DNA of 41,584 bases. Origin: Hungatella sp. UBA3048. GTDB taxonomy: Bacteria > Bacillota > Clostridia > Lachnospirales > Lachnospiraceae. The DNA is taken from assembly GCA_002367105.1 (NCBI GenBank), contig DFCS01000007.1, positions 81,115 through 122,698 of the forward strand, written 5' to 3'. Shown one piece after another: positions 1 to 7,034 of the stretch. Position 1 is the stretch's first letter. Each line of letters opens with the position of its first letter. The position numbers and the translations under genes are program-made. The notes under the pieces were generated by a model. It made no database searches and was not told where the DNA came from. It worked only from the letters and a program-made list of their open reading frames with translations.

Positions 1-320
1 TCATAAAATGCCCACATTGCCTTTGCTGCGTCAATAGGAGATCCTCCGCCGATTGCAACGATCCAATCCGGCTCAAATTCCCGCATCACTTCTGCACCCT
101 TCATCACCGTATCCACGCTGGGATCCGGCTCTACTCCTTCAAACAGCTTTACTTCCATTCCGGCTTCTTTCAGGCATGTCTCCACCCTGTCAAGAAATCC
201 GAAACGTTTCATGGAACCGCCGCCGACAACCACGATCGCCTTTTTTCCTTTTATATTCTTAAGCTCTTCCAGGGCGCCCTTCCCGTGATATAGGTCTCTC
301 GGTAATGTAAATCTAGCCAT
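1..320 (-). CDS. Iron-containing alcohol dehydrogenase (N-terminal part, cut by window edge)
   Basis: Only the first 106 or so codons are present. Translation from the ATG at 320 begins MARFTLPRDLYHGKG and contains VVVGGGSMKRFG and IVAIGGGSPIDAAKAMW, the two glycine-rich NAD(P)-binding stretches of group III (iron-dependent) alcohol dehydrogenases; the second is the family's GGGSxxD signature. These cytoplasmic enzymes reduce aldehydes or ketones to alcohols with NAD(P)H, usually as a fermentative electron sink. The metal ligands lie in the missing C-terminal half, so substrate class cannot be judged. The start is supported by an AGGAGG site about 8 nt upstream. It sits downstream of rex and lysR on the same strand but has its own promoter, which fits redox control though no clear Rex box was found. 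Confidence 0.9.
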   Translation of the reverse strand, partial: MARFTLPRDLYHGKGALEELKNIKGKKAIVVVGGGSMKRFGFLDRVETCLKEAGMEVKLFEGVEPDPSVDTVMKGAEVMREFEPDWIVAIGGGSPIDAAKAMWAFY

Positions 321-364
321 CGTATAATCCTCCTTGTGAGTTTCCAGTTCTTTGCTATAGCTGT

Positions 365-393
365 ATTGTAGCTCAAACAGGCAGGAAATACAA
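365..393 (-). promoter_or_regulatory. Sigma-A promoter of the alcohol dehydrogenase gene
   Basis: On the minus strand a -35 TTGTAT (388-393) and a -10 TACAAT (365-370) are separated by exactly 17 bp, about 45 bp upstream of the start codon. No convincing Rex operator (TTGTTAAnnnnTTAACAA) overlaps it. Confidence 0.55.
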
Positions 394-397
394 AGGT

Positions 398-437
398 AAA
401 AAAATATATATCAGTATATAAATACTGATATATATTT
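398..437 (-). terminator. AT-rich hairpin after lysR
   Basis: A perfect 16-bp inverted repeat (402-417 with 422-437, 4-nt loop ATAA) begins 8 nt after the lysR stop. On the minus strand it is followed by TTTT. The stem is almost entirely A-T with a CAG/CTG centre. It may act as a weak terminator between lysR and the dehydrogenase gene, or as a dyad operator for the adjacent regulator. Confidence 0.5.
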
Positions 438-444
438 AACGTTC

Positions 445-1365
445 TTATTTCAAAAAAATATTCTTCACTGTTGCCAGCTGATTCAGAAACCCTCTATCCC
501 AGTCCGTAAACGAATATCCCTTCCTGTAGATCAGCGCGTCCTGATATGTCCCGGCCTTTTTTTTGCACTGCCGTTCCACCAGGCCATACCTTGCAAGGAG
601 CTCTTCCGGCATGGGAGAGACCCACATATACGTATGAGGATCTTCCTCCAGAAGGTCAAACTGGCTTCCCCGTTCAAATACGTAGACATGTTTTGGAGAT
701 TCCGGAACCTTTCCTTTCTTTTCAAAATTATCCCGGCGGCCAGATGGTCCGTCGCCATGGGCAATCTCAATATAAGGCAGCAAATCTTCTCCCCTGATTT
801 CCTTTTTCCCTGCAAGGGGATGATGTTCGGACATGAGAAGTCTTAGGGAGTATTCCAAAACCGGCTCCAGTAAAAGGCCCTTTGCCACTGCTTCCTGGGC
901 ATAATATCCTTCTAAAGAGGACTGGTAACGAATAATACCCAGATTATATTCTCCGGTTTCCACATCCTTTAATGTATCTGCAGAATTTGTCTCCCGCAGC
1001 CACACATTCATTCCCTCTTCCTTATCCAGGCTTCGGATAAACCGGGAAAATGCAAGGCTTAAATAACTTGCCCTTGGCATAGAAAGGGAAAATTCCACCC
1101 CTCCCACCTGATCTGGTTTATATAAATGTTCCATCTTTTCGATCTGGTCCAGGACATTTCTGGCATGCTCCAGAAAAATCCTTCCCCTTGCCGTAGGAAC
1201 CACGCCCTTGGAAGTCCGCCTGAAAATCGGTGCGCCAAGACTTTCTTCCAACGTTTTGATCGCCTTGCTTAAATTAGGCTGGTCCATGTAGAGGTTGGCA
1301 GCCGCCTTGGTTATGGAGCCTGTTTTTTCCACCTCCACGGCATATTGTAACAATACAGTATTCAA
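445..1365 (-). CDS. LysR-family transcriptional regulator
   Basis: 306 residues, the usual LysR length. Residues 1-60 form the winged helix-turn-helix (GSITKAAANLYMDQPNLSKAIKTLEESLGAPIF spans the recognition helix), followed by a linker helix and a periplasmic-binding-protein-like effector domain from about residue 90. The start codon is TTG: it overlaps the rex stop as TTGA and has a strong GGAGG site 5-10 nt upstream inside rex. No upstream ATG in the frame fits the family N-terminus. It is therefore translationally coupled to Rex. The ligand is unknown; the downstream alcohol dehydrogenase is a plausible target. Confidence 0.92.
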   Translation of the reverse strand: MNTVLLQYAVEVEKTGSITKAAANLYMDQPNLSKAIKTLEESLGAPIFRRTSKGVVPTARGRIFLEHARNVLDQIEKMEHLYKPDQVGGVEFSLSMPRASYLSLAFSRFIRSLDKEEGMNVWLRETNSADTLKDVETGEYNLGIIRYQSSLEGYYAQEAVAKGLLLEPVLEYSLRLLMSEHHPLAGKKEIRGEDLLPYIEIAHGDGPSGRRDNFEKKGKVPESPKHVYVFERGSQFDLLEEDPHTYMWVSPMPEELLARYGLVERQCKKKAGTYQDALIYRKGYSFTDWDRGFLNQLATVKNIFLK

Positions 1366-2045
1366 TTATTTTCCTCCTCTGGCCACTGACTGCCTTCCTT
1401 GTCCACCTCATACAGATACTTGGACAGAGCCGCCAGAGACACAGCCATGTTCTCATTCTGCACAAGAACATGGTCTGGTACTGTTAGGTGGGTGGGAGCA
1501 AAATTCCATATGGCCCTTACACCGCCGCCGACCAGACGGTCACATACCTCCTGGGCATATTCCGCAGGGACCGTGATAATGCCGATGTGAATGTTCATTC
1601 TCCTGCAGAGGTTTTCCAGCTTGTCCATGGGAAAAACCGGCTTACCCCCTGTTTTTGTATTCACCCTTCTTCCATCGGAATCAAAGGCCAGGACAATCTC
1701 CACTCCGTACTGCTCAAACCCTTTGTAAGACAGCAAGGCTTTTCCCAGGGATCCGACTCCTACCAAAGCCGCCTGGTTTGTATTGTGAAACCCTAAAAAC
1801 TCTTCCATGTCTCTGATTAAGTCCTTCACCACATATCCCAATTTAGGCTTTCCAGCTGTTTTTGCCACCATTGCCAGATCCTTGCGCACCTGAACTTCAT
1901 TAAGCTGAAGATCCAGGGCAATGACCGGCGCTGATATAGTCTCTGTCCCTTCCCTGTATTTCCGTTCCAGATAATGATGATACATTGGAAGACGCTCCAG
2001 GGTCTTCCTGGATATGCCTCCTACCAAGTTTTTTTTCTCTTCCAT
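1362..2045 (-). CDS. rex: Redox-sensing transcriptional repressor Rex
   Basis: 227 residues. It has an N-terminal winged-helix domain (SRKTLERLPMYHHYLER, then VRKDLAMV) and a Rossmann NAD(H)-binding domain starting with VGVGSLGKALL (GxGxxG, about residues 96-106). The C-terminal helix ending in LSKYLYEVD would be the domain-swapping helix of Rex dimers. Rex binds DNA at low NADH/NAD+ ratio and represses fermentation genes; its neighbourhood with an iron alcohol dehydrogenase fits this. Start ATG has an AGGGG site 11 nt upstream. It forms a coupled pair with the LysR gene. An extra N-terminal stretch of about 10 residues (MEEKKNLVGG) is slightly longer than in many Rex proteins. Confidence 0.95.
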   Translation of the reverse strand: MEEKKNLVGGISRKTLERLPMYHHYLERKYREGTETISAPVIALDLQLNEVQVRKDLAMVAKTAGKPKLGYVVKDLIRDMEEFLGFHNTNQAALVGVGSLGKALLSYKGFEQYGVEIVLAFDSDGRRVNTKTGGKPVFPMDKLENLCRRMNIHIGIITVPAEYAQEVCDRLVGGGVRAIWNFAPTHLTVPDHVLVQNENMAVSLAALSKYLYEVDKEGSQWPEEENN

Positions 2046-2132
2046 AAGCGTGCACCCCTACCTCTTTTTAACTACAGGATTCTACATTCTCCCTTAACAT
2101 AAGTACTTGCATTCCAGTCCTTAAGACTACCC

Positions 2133-3182
2133 TTAAGACTCCCCTTCATGACGAAGGTCCGTAAGAAGCATGGCGTCGCCGAAACTAAAGAAACGGTAAC
2201 GCTCTTTAATGGCTTCCTCATAGGCATGAAGCACATGATCCCTCCCTGCAAGAGCGGATACCAACATTACCAGAGTAGATTCAGGCAAGTGGAAATTCGT
2301 AATCAGACAATCCAGTATCTTAAAACGGTATCCTGGATAAATAAATATTTCCGTCCATCCGCTTCCTGCCTTTAAAATCCCATCTTCCGTGGAAGCAGAC
2401 TCCACGGTACGGCAGCTGGTCGTTCCCACACAGACAATGCGGCCCCCATTTTGTTTTGCCTCATTGACCTTCTTAGCCTCTTCTTCTTCTATAATATAAA
2501 ATTCAAAATGCATATGATGCGCTTCGATCTCATCCACCTTCACCGGACGAAAGGTTCCAAGTCCCACGTGAAGAGTTACATGGGCGATGGCTACCCCCAT
2601 ATCCTCAATTTCCTCTAACAGCTCTTTTGTAAAGTGCAGCCCTGCGGTTGGCGCCGCCGCTGATCCTTCATGCTTTGCGTAAACCGTCTGATAACGGTTC
2701 TTATCCTTTAGCTGGTGGGTAATGTAAGGCGGCAGAGGCATCTGCCCCAAACGGTCCAGTATCTCTTCAAAAATCCCTTCATAGGAGAACTGGATCAACC
2801 GGTTTCCTTCTTCTACCACATCGATCACGGTTCCCTTTAACAGTCCCTCTCCAAAGGTGATCACGGTTCCCACCTTTGCCTTTTTTCCCGGCTTTACAAG
2901 GGTTTCCCAAATGTCATTCTCTCTCCTCTTTAATAAAAGGATTTCGATCTTTGCCTCAGTCCCCTCTTTCACTCCAAACAATCTGGCAGGAATGACCTTG
3001 GTATCATTTATGACCAGACAATCTCCTTTTTGCAAGTAGGATAGGATATCCCTAAAATGCCTGTGCCGGATCTCTCCCGTATGTTTATCTAAGACCAGAA
3101 GCCTGGATGCAGAACGGTCCTCAAGGGGATCCTGGGCAATCAACTCCTGCGGCAGATCAAAATAAAAGTCCCTAACGTTCAT
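2133..3182 (-). CDS. queA: S-adenosylmethionine:tRNA ribosyltransferase-isomerase
   Basis: 349 residues from the ATG at 3182 (MNVRDFYFDLPQELIAQDP), the typical QueA N-terminus and length. The open frame runs 41 codons further upstream, but that extension reads through intergenic DNA and an AAAGGAGA site sits 11 nt before 3182. Family signatures include FDLPQELIAQDPLEDR, RHRHFRDI, CLVINDTKVIPARLFG, SAAAPTAGLHFT and TNFHLPESTLVMLVSA. QueA transfers and isomerises the ribosyl part of SAM onto 7-aminomethyl-7-deazaguanine in tRNA to make epoxyqueuosine. It lies 64 nt downstream of the membrane-protein gene on the same strand. Confidence 0.97.
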   Translation of the reverse strand: MNVRDFYFDLPQELIAQDPLEDRSASRLLVLDKHTGEIRHRHFRDILSYLQKGDCLVINDTKVIPARLFGVKEGTEAKIEILLLKRRENDIWETLVKPGKKAKVGTVITFGEGLLKGTVIDVVEEGNRLIQFSYEGIFEEILDRLGQMPLPPYITHQLKDKNRYQTVYAKHEGSAAAPTAGLHFTKELLEEIEDMGVAIAHVTLHVGLGTFRPVKVDEIEAHHMHFEFYIIEEEEAKKVNEAKQNGGRIVCVGTTSCRTVESASTEDGILKAGSGWTEIFIYPGYRFKILDCLITNFHLPESTLVMLVSALAGRDHVLHAYEEAIKERYRFFSFGDAMLLTDLRHEGES

Positions 3183-3246
3183 AAACTTGCTTTCTCCTTT
3201 ACCAAAAATGCTCCTCTGCAGGGTGCCACGCAGAGAAGCATCTGTT

Positions 3247-4011
3247 TTACGTATTGTTTGGTTGGCTGCCTGAATCAGTTGTATCCTCCGGTTCTTCCTT
3301 CTCATCCATCAGAATGTGATAAACAGCCAGAAGATTTTCGTCAGACTTTAAAGCATTCTCAAGACCGCCGTTTACCTCTTTTGCCTGCTTTTGCACTGCC
3401 TCAGACTGGTTTGCCTTCTCCATAAATTCAGATTGTTCTGTGCTGGTATCTGCAACCAGATAATAGCTTCCATCTGCAGCTGTTTTAACATAACATACAA
3501 CCATGCTGGGCGCTAAAGTATCCGCCTGACGGAATTTGATATCAAATCTGGCATATACCACGTAATCGCCTTCGTCCAATCCGGTCGCCGTATAGCATAC
3601 CAGGTTTTCAAAACTCTGGTAAAATTTCACTTCCTCTTCCATTCTGGCTCCCTGTTCTCTTATCGTATCTTCAGAACCGGTGTTGCCAAATACCTTTGAA
3701 AGGGCCTCTATATCGCAGGTTTTCCTGGCTTTAAAGTAAGCTTCCATCAGATCATGAATCGCCGGTATGGCCTCTTCCTGCAGCGTAATTTCCTTTGCTG
3801 ACTCTGATGGCGTACCCTCCGCCTCTCCTGCCGATGGATCCACTGCTTCTGTGGATACATTAGCCGAATCATTTCCTGTCTGTTCGGGCTTATCCAAAAC
3901 AATAACGGCAAAAATCAGTATAACCGCTGCCAAGGGAAAAAACAAAAATTTAAGCAGCCGTCTGATTTCTTCCTTGGAAACCTTCTTCCATTTTTCAATT
4001 AAGTCCTTCAT
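3247..4011 (-). CDS. Membrane-anchored extracytoplasmic protein of unknown function
   Basis: 254 residues. A short basic cytoplasmic tail is followed by one transmembrane helix (about residues 20-40, LLKFLFFPLAAVILIFAVIVL). Next comes a low-complexity Ser/Thr/Glu linker (about 45-75), then a globular domain. The globular part (AIHDLMEAYFKARKTCDIEALSKVFG, then a strand-rich YVVYARFDIKF and MVVCYVKTAADGSYYLVADTS) looks like an NTF2-like fold, which would bind a ligand or peptide outside the cell. This is inferred from pattern only. RBS AGGAGG lies 11 nt upstream. No known family name is claimed. Confidence 0.75.
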   Translation of the reverse strand: MKDLIEKWKKVSKEEIRRLLKFLFFPLAAVILIFAVIVLDKPEQTGNDSANVSTEAVDPSAGEAEGTPSESAKEITLQEEAIPAIHDLMEAYFKARKTCDIEALSKVFGNTGSEDTIREQGARMEEEVKFYQSFENLVCYTATGLDEGDYVVYARFDIKFRQADTLAPSMVVCYVKTAADGSYYLVADTSTEQSEFMEKANQSEAVQKQAKEVNGGLENALKSDENLLAVYHILMDEKEEPEDTTDSGSQPNNT

Positions 4012-4085
4012 ATGGGCTTGACCTCCTGGAGAATCAATCTCCTTTTCATTCTAACAAAAAAACAGACAAAAATCAACAAATACTA

Positions 4086-4114
4086 TTGCGCTTTAAAAGA
4101 ATCTATAGTAGAAT
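4086..4114 (+). promoter_or_regulatory. Promoter of tRNA-Arg
   Basis: -35 TTGCGC (4086-4091), 17-bp spacer and -10 TAGAAT (4109-4114), ending 9 bp before the tRNA. Confidence 0.6.
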
Positions 4115-4123
4115 ATAAAAGAT

Positions 4124-4195
4124 GCATCTGTAGCTCAGTGGATAGAGCAGTGGCCTCCGGAGCCGCGTGCGTAGGTTCGATTCCTATCAGATGCA
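4124..4195 (+). tRNA. tRNA-Arg (anticodon CCG)
   Basis: 72 nt that fold into a complete cloverleaf: acceptor GCATCTG/CAGATGC, D-arm GCTC/GAGC, anticodon stem GTGGC/GCCGC with loop CTCCGGA (anticodon CCG, reading CGG), T-arm GTAGG/CCTAT with loop TTCGATT, discriminator A. CCA is not encoded (CTT follows). It has its own promoter, and a hairpin follows 25 nt downstream. Confidence 0.95.
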
Positions 4196-4221
4196 CTTTT
4201 TATTTTCTGGATTATTTATCT

Positions 4222-4245
4222 AAAACCCTTGATTTTACGGGTTTT
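4222..4245 (+). terminator. Hairpin downstream of tRNA-Arg
   Basis: AAAACCC (4222-4228) pairs with GGGTTTT (4239-4245) around a 10-nt AT-rich loop. It is the likely terminator of tRNA-Arg and could work in both directions. Confidence 0.55.
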
Positions 4246-4489
4246 CTTACACCTATCCGTTTATTAATCCCATGTTAGAACCTGAGCTTTTCCAATTTTC
4301 ATTCCTGTGTTAAGAATTAGACATAATATTAAGAATTCCACTTTTACAGTGTATTTCGTGTTGTCCTCATTATATTCCTTAATTTTACATTTCGCTTGTT
4401 TTACTCTTAACAGAGAATCATATATCGGTTGTTTTGCCTCTGTCTCATTGTCTGATAAGCACTTCTTACGACTGCCGGTGAATTAACAT
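4246..4489. other. AT-rich gene-free stretch between tRNA-Arg and a small unknown gene
   Basis: About 245 nt, visibly richer in A+T than the flanks, with no open frame that looks coding on either strand. Its position directly 3' of a tRNA gene, next to an unassigned small gene, would fit a leftover of a past integration, but no integrase or duplicated tRNA end can be seen. Otherwise nothing recognisable. Confidence 0.35.
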
Positions 4490-4738
4490 TCACCACTTGA
4501 TTAAATCCTGAAGTCTCTTCATTTCTCTGTGTTCAAAATCCAGTTCTTTTAACGCCTTGTAAATACCTTCTGCATATCCCCAATGCCTGTCTGATTTTCT
4601 CTGATTCCTTTCTAAGCCATACATATCATCATTTTTAAAACATTGTTTTACAATTTCAAACTCTTCTCTTGACTGTTCTGCTATTCTGATTGCTTCATAT
4701 AGCAGATCTTCACATCTTAAAGTTTCACGTTGTGTCAT
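4490..4738 (-). CDS. Small protein of unknown function (82 aa)
   Basis: MTQRETLRCEDLLYEAIRIA begins an all-helical, charged, soluble protein ending in LQDLIKW. The frame is open 13 codons further upstream, but an AGGAGG site 7 nt before the ATG at 4738 fixes the start there. No signal peptide, membrane segment or Cys cluster. No family recognised. It lies in the AT-rich stretch after tRNA-Arg, divergent from the DUF5688 gene, and may be of accessory origin. Confidence 0.6.
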   Translation of the reverse strand: MTQRETLRCEDLLYEAIRIAEQSREEFEIVKQCFKNDDMYGLERNQRKSDRHWGYAEGIYKALKELDFEHREMKRLQDLIKW

Positions 4739-4785
4739 AGTGCAATCCTCCTGTGCTACACTATAATATACTTTCAATCATTAAG

Positions 4786-4808
4786 TTACTGGAAATTTTT
4801 TCCAGTAA
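4786..4808. promoter_or_regulatory. Dyad between two divergent genes
   Basis: TTACTGGAA (4786-4794) and TTCCAGTAA (4800-4808) form a perfect 9-bp inverted repeat around a 5-nt loop, in the divergent intergenic region. It lies about 50 bp upstream of the small gene's start. An operator or a short hairpin; no regulator can be named. Confidence 0.35.
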
Positions 4809-4896
4809 TAGCACATGACTTACGTATATCTAATTCTTTTCTTGTTGTAACTCTGCATCAAGCAGTTTACATAAATAAACCTAAGGAGGTATCCAT

Positions 4897-5862
4897 ATGG
4901 TATACGAAACATTTCTGGATACGATCAAACATTCCCTGAAAGAAAGGCTGGGGCCGGAATTTACCCTGACGCTCCAGCCCATCACCAAGAACAACGGGCT
5001 TATCCTGCATGGGCTTTGCATTGGGAAAGCCGGCGAACGGGCGGCCCCCACAATCTATTTAAACCATTTCTATGAATCCTACCAAAAGGGCAGGCCTTTT
5101 CATGCCATCCTTGATGACATCATGGCTCTTTATCAAAACAGCCCCCTGCCGGGTGAACTTCCCATTGAAGAATTCCTGTCGCAGGATCAGATCATGGAAA
5201 AAGTCATCTTCCGGCTTATTAACGAACCGGCCAACCGGGAATTGTTAAAAGAAGTTCCCCATATTTCATATCCGGAACTGGATCTTTCTATTACATTCTA
5301 CCTTTCCCTTCAAAGAGTCGAAGACAGTCACCTTACCGCTCTCATCCACAACCGCCATCAAAAAGCCTGGAACCGGTCAACGGAAGAATTATACTTAGCG
5401 GCCAAGTCAAATACGCCACGCCTTTTTCCCTCCCGTATCCGATCTCTTCCCGAAGCCATCAAGGACATTGTTAAAAAGTCGTCCGAACGTGAAATAAACG
5501 AAAATTCCCTGGAAGAATTCTTTGATACCACGCCCCTGTGTCCACCTATGTACGTACTGTCCAATTCCTCTGGATTAAATGGAGCCGGCTGCCTGCTTTA
5601 TGAAGGCATATTAAAAGACTTCGCATCATGCATCGGCAGCGATTTAATCATACTGCCTTCGAGCATTCACGAAGTCCTCATCATTCCATATAGTAAAGAT
5701 ATTTCTTTTGATGAATTAGCAGAAACCGTTTTCTCCATTAACCAGGAAGAAGTACCAGAAGAAGACCGTCTTTCCAATCACATCTATTTCTATTCCGGAA
5801 GCAGCGATAAGCTGTCCATTGCATTCACCTCTTCTGCCCCAATCGGAACAAAGAATCCATAA
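4897..5862 (+). CDS. DUF5688 family protein
   Basis: 321 residues, soluble. The N-terminal pattern (FLDTIKHSLKERLGPEFTLTLQPITKNNG, then APTIYLNHFYESYQKGRPFHAILDDIMALY) and the C-terminal block (YVLSNSSGLNGAGCLLYEGILKDFASCIGSDLIILPSSIHEVLIIPY) match my recollection of the DUF5688 proteins that are abundant in Lachnospiraceae. Molecular role is unknown; many members occur as multicopy, lineage-specific genes. Start ATG follows AAGGAGGTATCCAT. Its 3' end overlaps the convergent exporter gene by 38 bp. Confidence 0.8.
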   Translation: MVYETFLDTIKHSLKERLGPEFTLTLQPITKNNGLILHGLCIGKAGERAAPTIYLNHFYESYQKGRPFHAILDDIMALYQNSPLPGELPIEEFLSQDQIMEKVIFRLINEPANRELLKEVPHISYPELDLSITFYLSLQRVEDSHLTALIHNRHQKAWNRSTEELYLAAKSNTPRLFPSRIRSLPEAIKDIVKKSSEREINENSLEEFFDTTPLCPPMYVLSNSSGLNGAGCLLYEGILKDFASCIGSDLIILPSSIHEVLIIPYSKDISFDELAETVFSINQEEVPEEDRLSNHIYFYSGSSDKLSIAFTSSAPIGTKNP

Positions 5863-6244
5863 TAAAAATAGCCATAGCTATGGCGCCTGAAACCTGCAGC
5901 GTTTCCACCAGATAATGACTGGAAAGCTCCGGGTTGTTTGCGATCACATAGGATACGCTCCGGTAAATGGACGTTCCCGGAACCGATGGCAGGATGCCTG
6001 CCACCAGGAACACCGTGACCGGAGCTTTAAAAATCCGCGCAAAGATGTGGCTGGATAAAGCCACCAGCAGACTGGATAAAAAAGCTGCTGCTATGACAGA
6101 ACCGGATGAGGCTTGCACCAAAAGATAGACAAGCCAGCTGGCAGCGCCGATTCCTCCCGCCAGAACCACATGCTTTTTGGGAAGCTCCAATATTAATGAA
6201 AAGCTGATTACCGCCAGGAAGGCCCCTATCGTCTGTACTACCAT
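5825..6244 (-). CDS. Threonine/serine exporter family protein, small subunit (ThrE_2/DUF3815 type)
   Basis: 139 residues from the ATG at 6244, with about four hydrophobic segments (FLAVISFSLILELP, LAGGIGAASWLVYLLV, VIAAAFLSSLLVALSS, the C-terminal helix). VFLVAGILPSVPGTSIYRSV carries the PxxPG motif of the family. The start at 6244 has GGAGGG 7 nt upstream and overlaps the stop of the larger subunit by 7 bp; a start 7 codons earlier lacks a ribosome site. With the next gene it forms a split ThrE-type exporter, the two halves corresponding to the fused ThrE of actinobacteria. Substrate (threonine, serine or another small metabolite) is inferred from family only. Confidence 0.88.
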   Translation of the reverse strand: MVVQTIGAFLAVISFSLILELPKKHVVLAGGIGAASWLVYLLVQASSGSVIAAAFLSSLLVALSSHIFARIFKAPVTVFLVAGILPSVPGTSIYRSVSYVIANNPELSSHYLVETLQVSGAIAMAIFIMDSLFRLGQKR

Positions 6245-7014
6245 GACAGCCCTCCCGTCATCCACTGAAATAAGCCCATGCCTGCTCCCACGCCTGCAGC
6301 TACTGCCAGAGCGATCACTACCGCCTCCATGATCCTTGCCGTTCCCGAAGCATAGTCACCATTTAAGGTATCCCGGATAGCCGTAGTAAATATAACACCG
6401 GGAACCAGAGGCATGATTGCTCCGATAATGATGATGTCACTTTTGATTCCCGGCATAAGCCACTGTCCCATAAAAAGTGTGGTAACTGCTATTAAGAATG
6501 CGCATAACCCATTGGCACAGAAATCATTAAGCCTGATCCTCGCGGAAACCTCCATGGCTGCTGCTAAGGATATACCGGTCACTGCAGCCGCCAGGCAGTC
6601 TCTCGCCCCTCCGCCCAAAAGCAGAGTAAAAAATACTGCCACGCCCATGACTCCAATATCCTTTAGTCTCCTGCCGTACTGAACCGAATCCTGTATCTCC
6701 TTCAGTCTTCTATAGGCTTCCTCCACCGTCATACGGTCCTCACACAGCATTCTGGAAACATCATTGACCAGGTAAACTCTGTTTAAGTTGGTAGATCTTA
6801 CCGTAACCCTTCTCGCTACCGTTATTGCCTCAATGGCGGGGTCATTAAGGGACGCAAAAATCCCTGTAGAAAAAACAATGGCTTCTGCAGTATTCCTGCC
6901 TGCCTTTCGTAAAATGTGGTCAATGGTATTCTCCACCCGGTAAATTTCCGCACCGCTTACCAGCATGATCTCACCTGCCAGAACCGCAGTTTCCACAAGC
7001 AGCTTATCATTCAT
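6238..7014 (-). CDS. Threonine/serine exporter family protein, large subunit (ThrE_1/DUF1212 type)
   Basis: 258 residues. The soluble N-terminal half (about 1-115) carries the family pattern AGEIMLVSGAEIYRVENTIDHIL. The C-terminal half has about five membrane helices, including MPLVPGVIFTTAIRDTLNGDY, the PxxPG motif plus the conserved RD. AGAGGA site 9 nt upstream. Coupled to the small subunit by overlap, and 20 nt after feoB on the same strand, so read-through from the feo promoter is possible. Confidence 0.9.
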   Translation of the reverse strand: MNDKLLVETAVLAGEIMLVSGAEIYRVENTIDHILRKAGRNTAEAIVFSTGIFASLNDPAIEAITVARRVTVRSTNLNRVYLVNDVSRMLCEDRMTVEEAYRRLKEIQDSVQYGRRLKDIGVMGVAVFFTLLLGGGARDCLAAAVTGISLAAAMEVSARIRLNDFCANGLCAFLIAVTTLFMGQWLMPGIKSDIIIIGAIMPLVPGVIFTTAIRDTLNGDYASGTARIMEAVVIALAVAAGVGAGMGLFQWMTGGLSW

Positions 7015-7034
7015 AGGCTTATTCCTCTATAAGT

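Noticed and set aside
320..440. Rex operator upstream of the alcohol dehydrogenase
   Set aside because: No TTGTTAAnnnnTTAACAA-like palindrome was found; the only strong dyad (402-437) has a different core (CAG/CTG).
3183..3305. Longer N-terminus for QueA
   Set aside because: The extra 41 codons lack family similarity, overlap the end of the upstream gene, and a proper ribosome site precedes the internal ATG.
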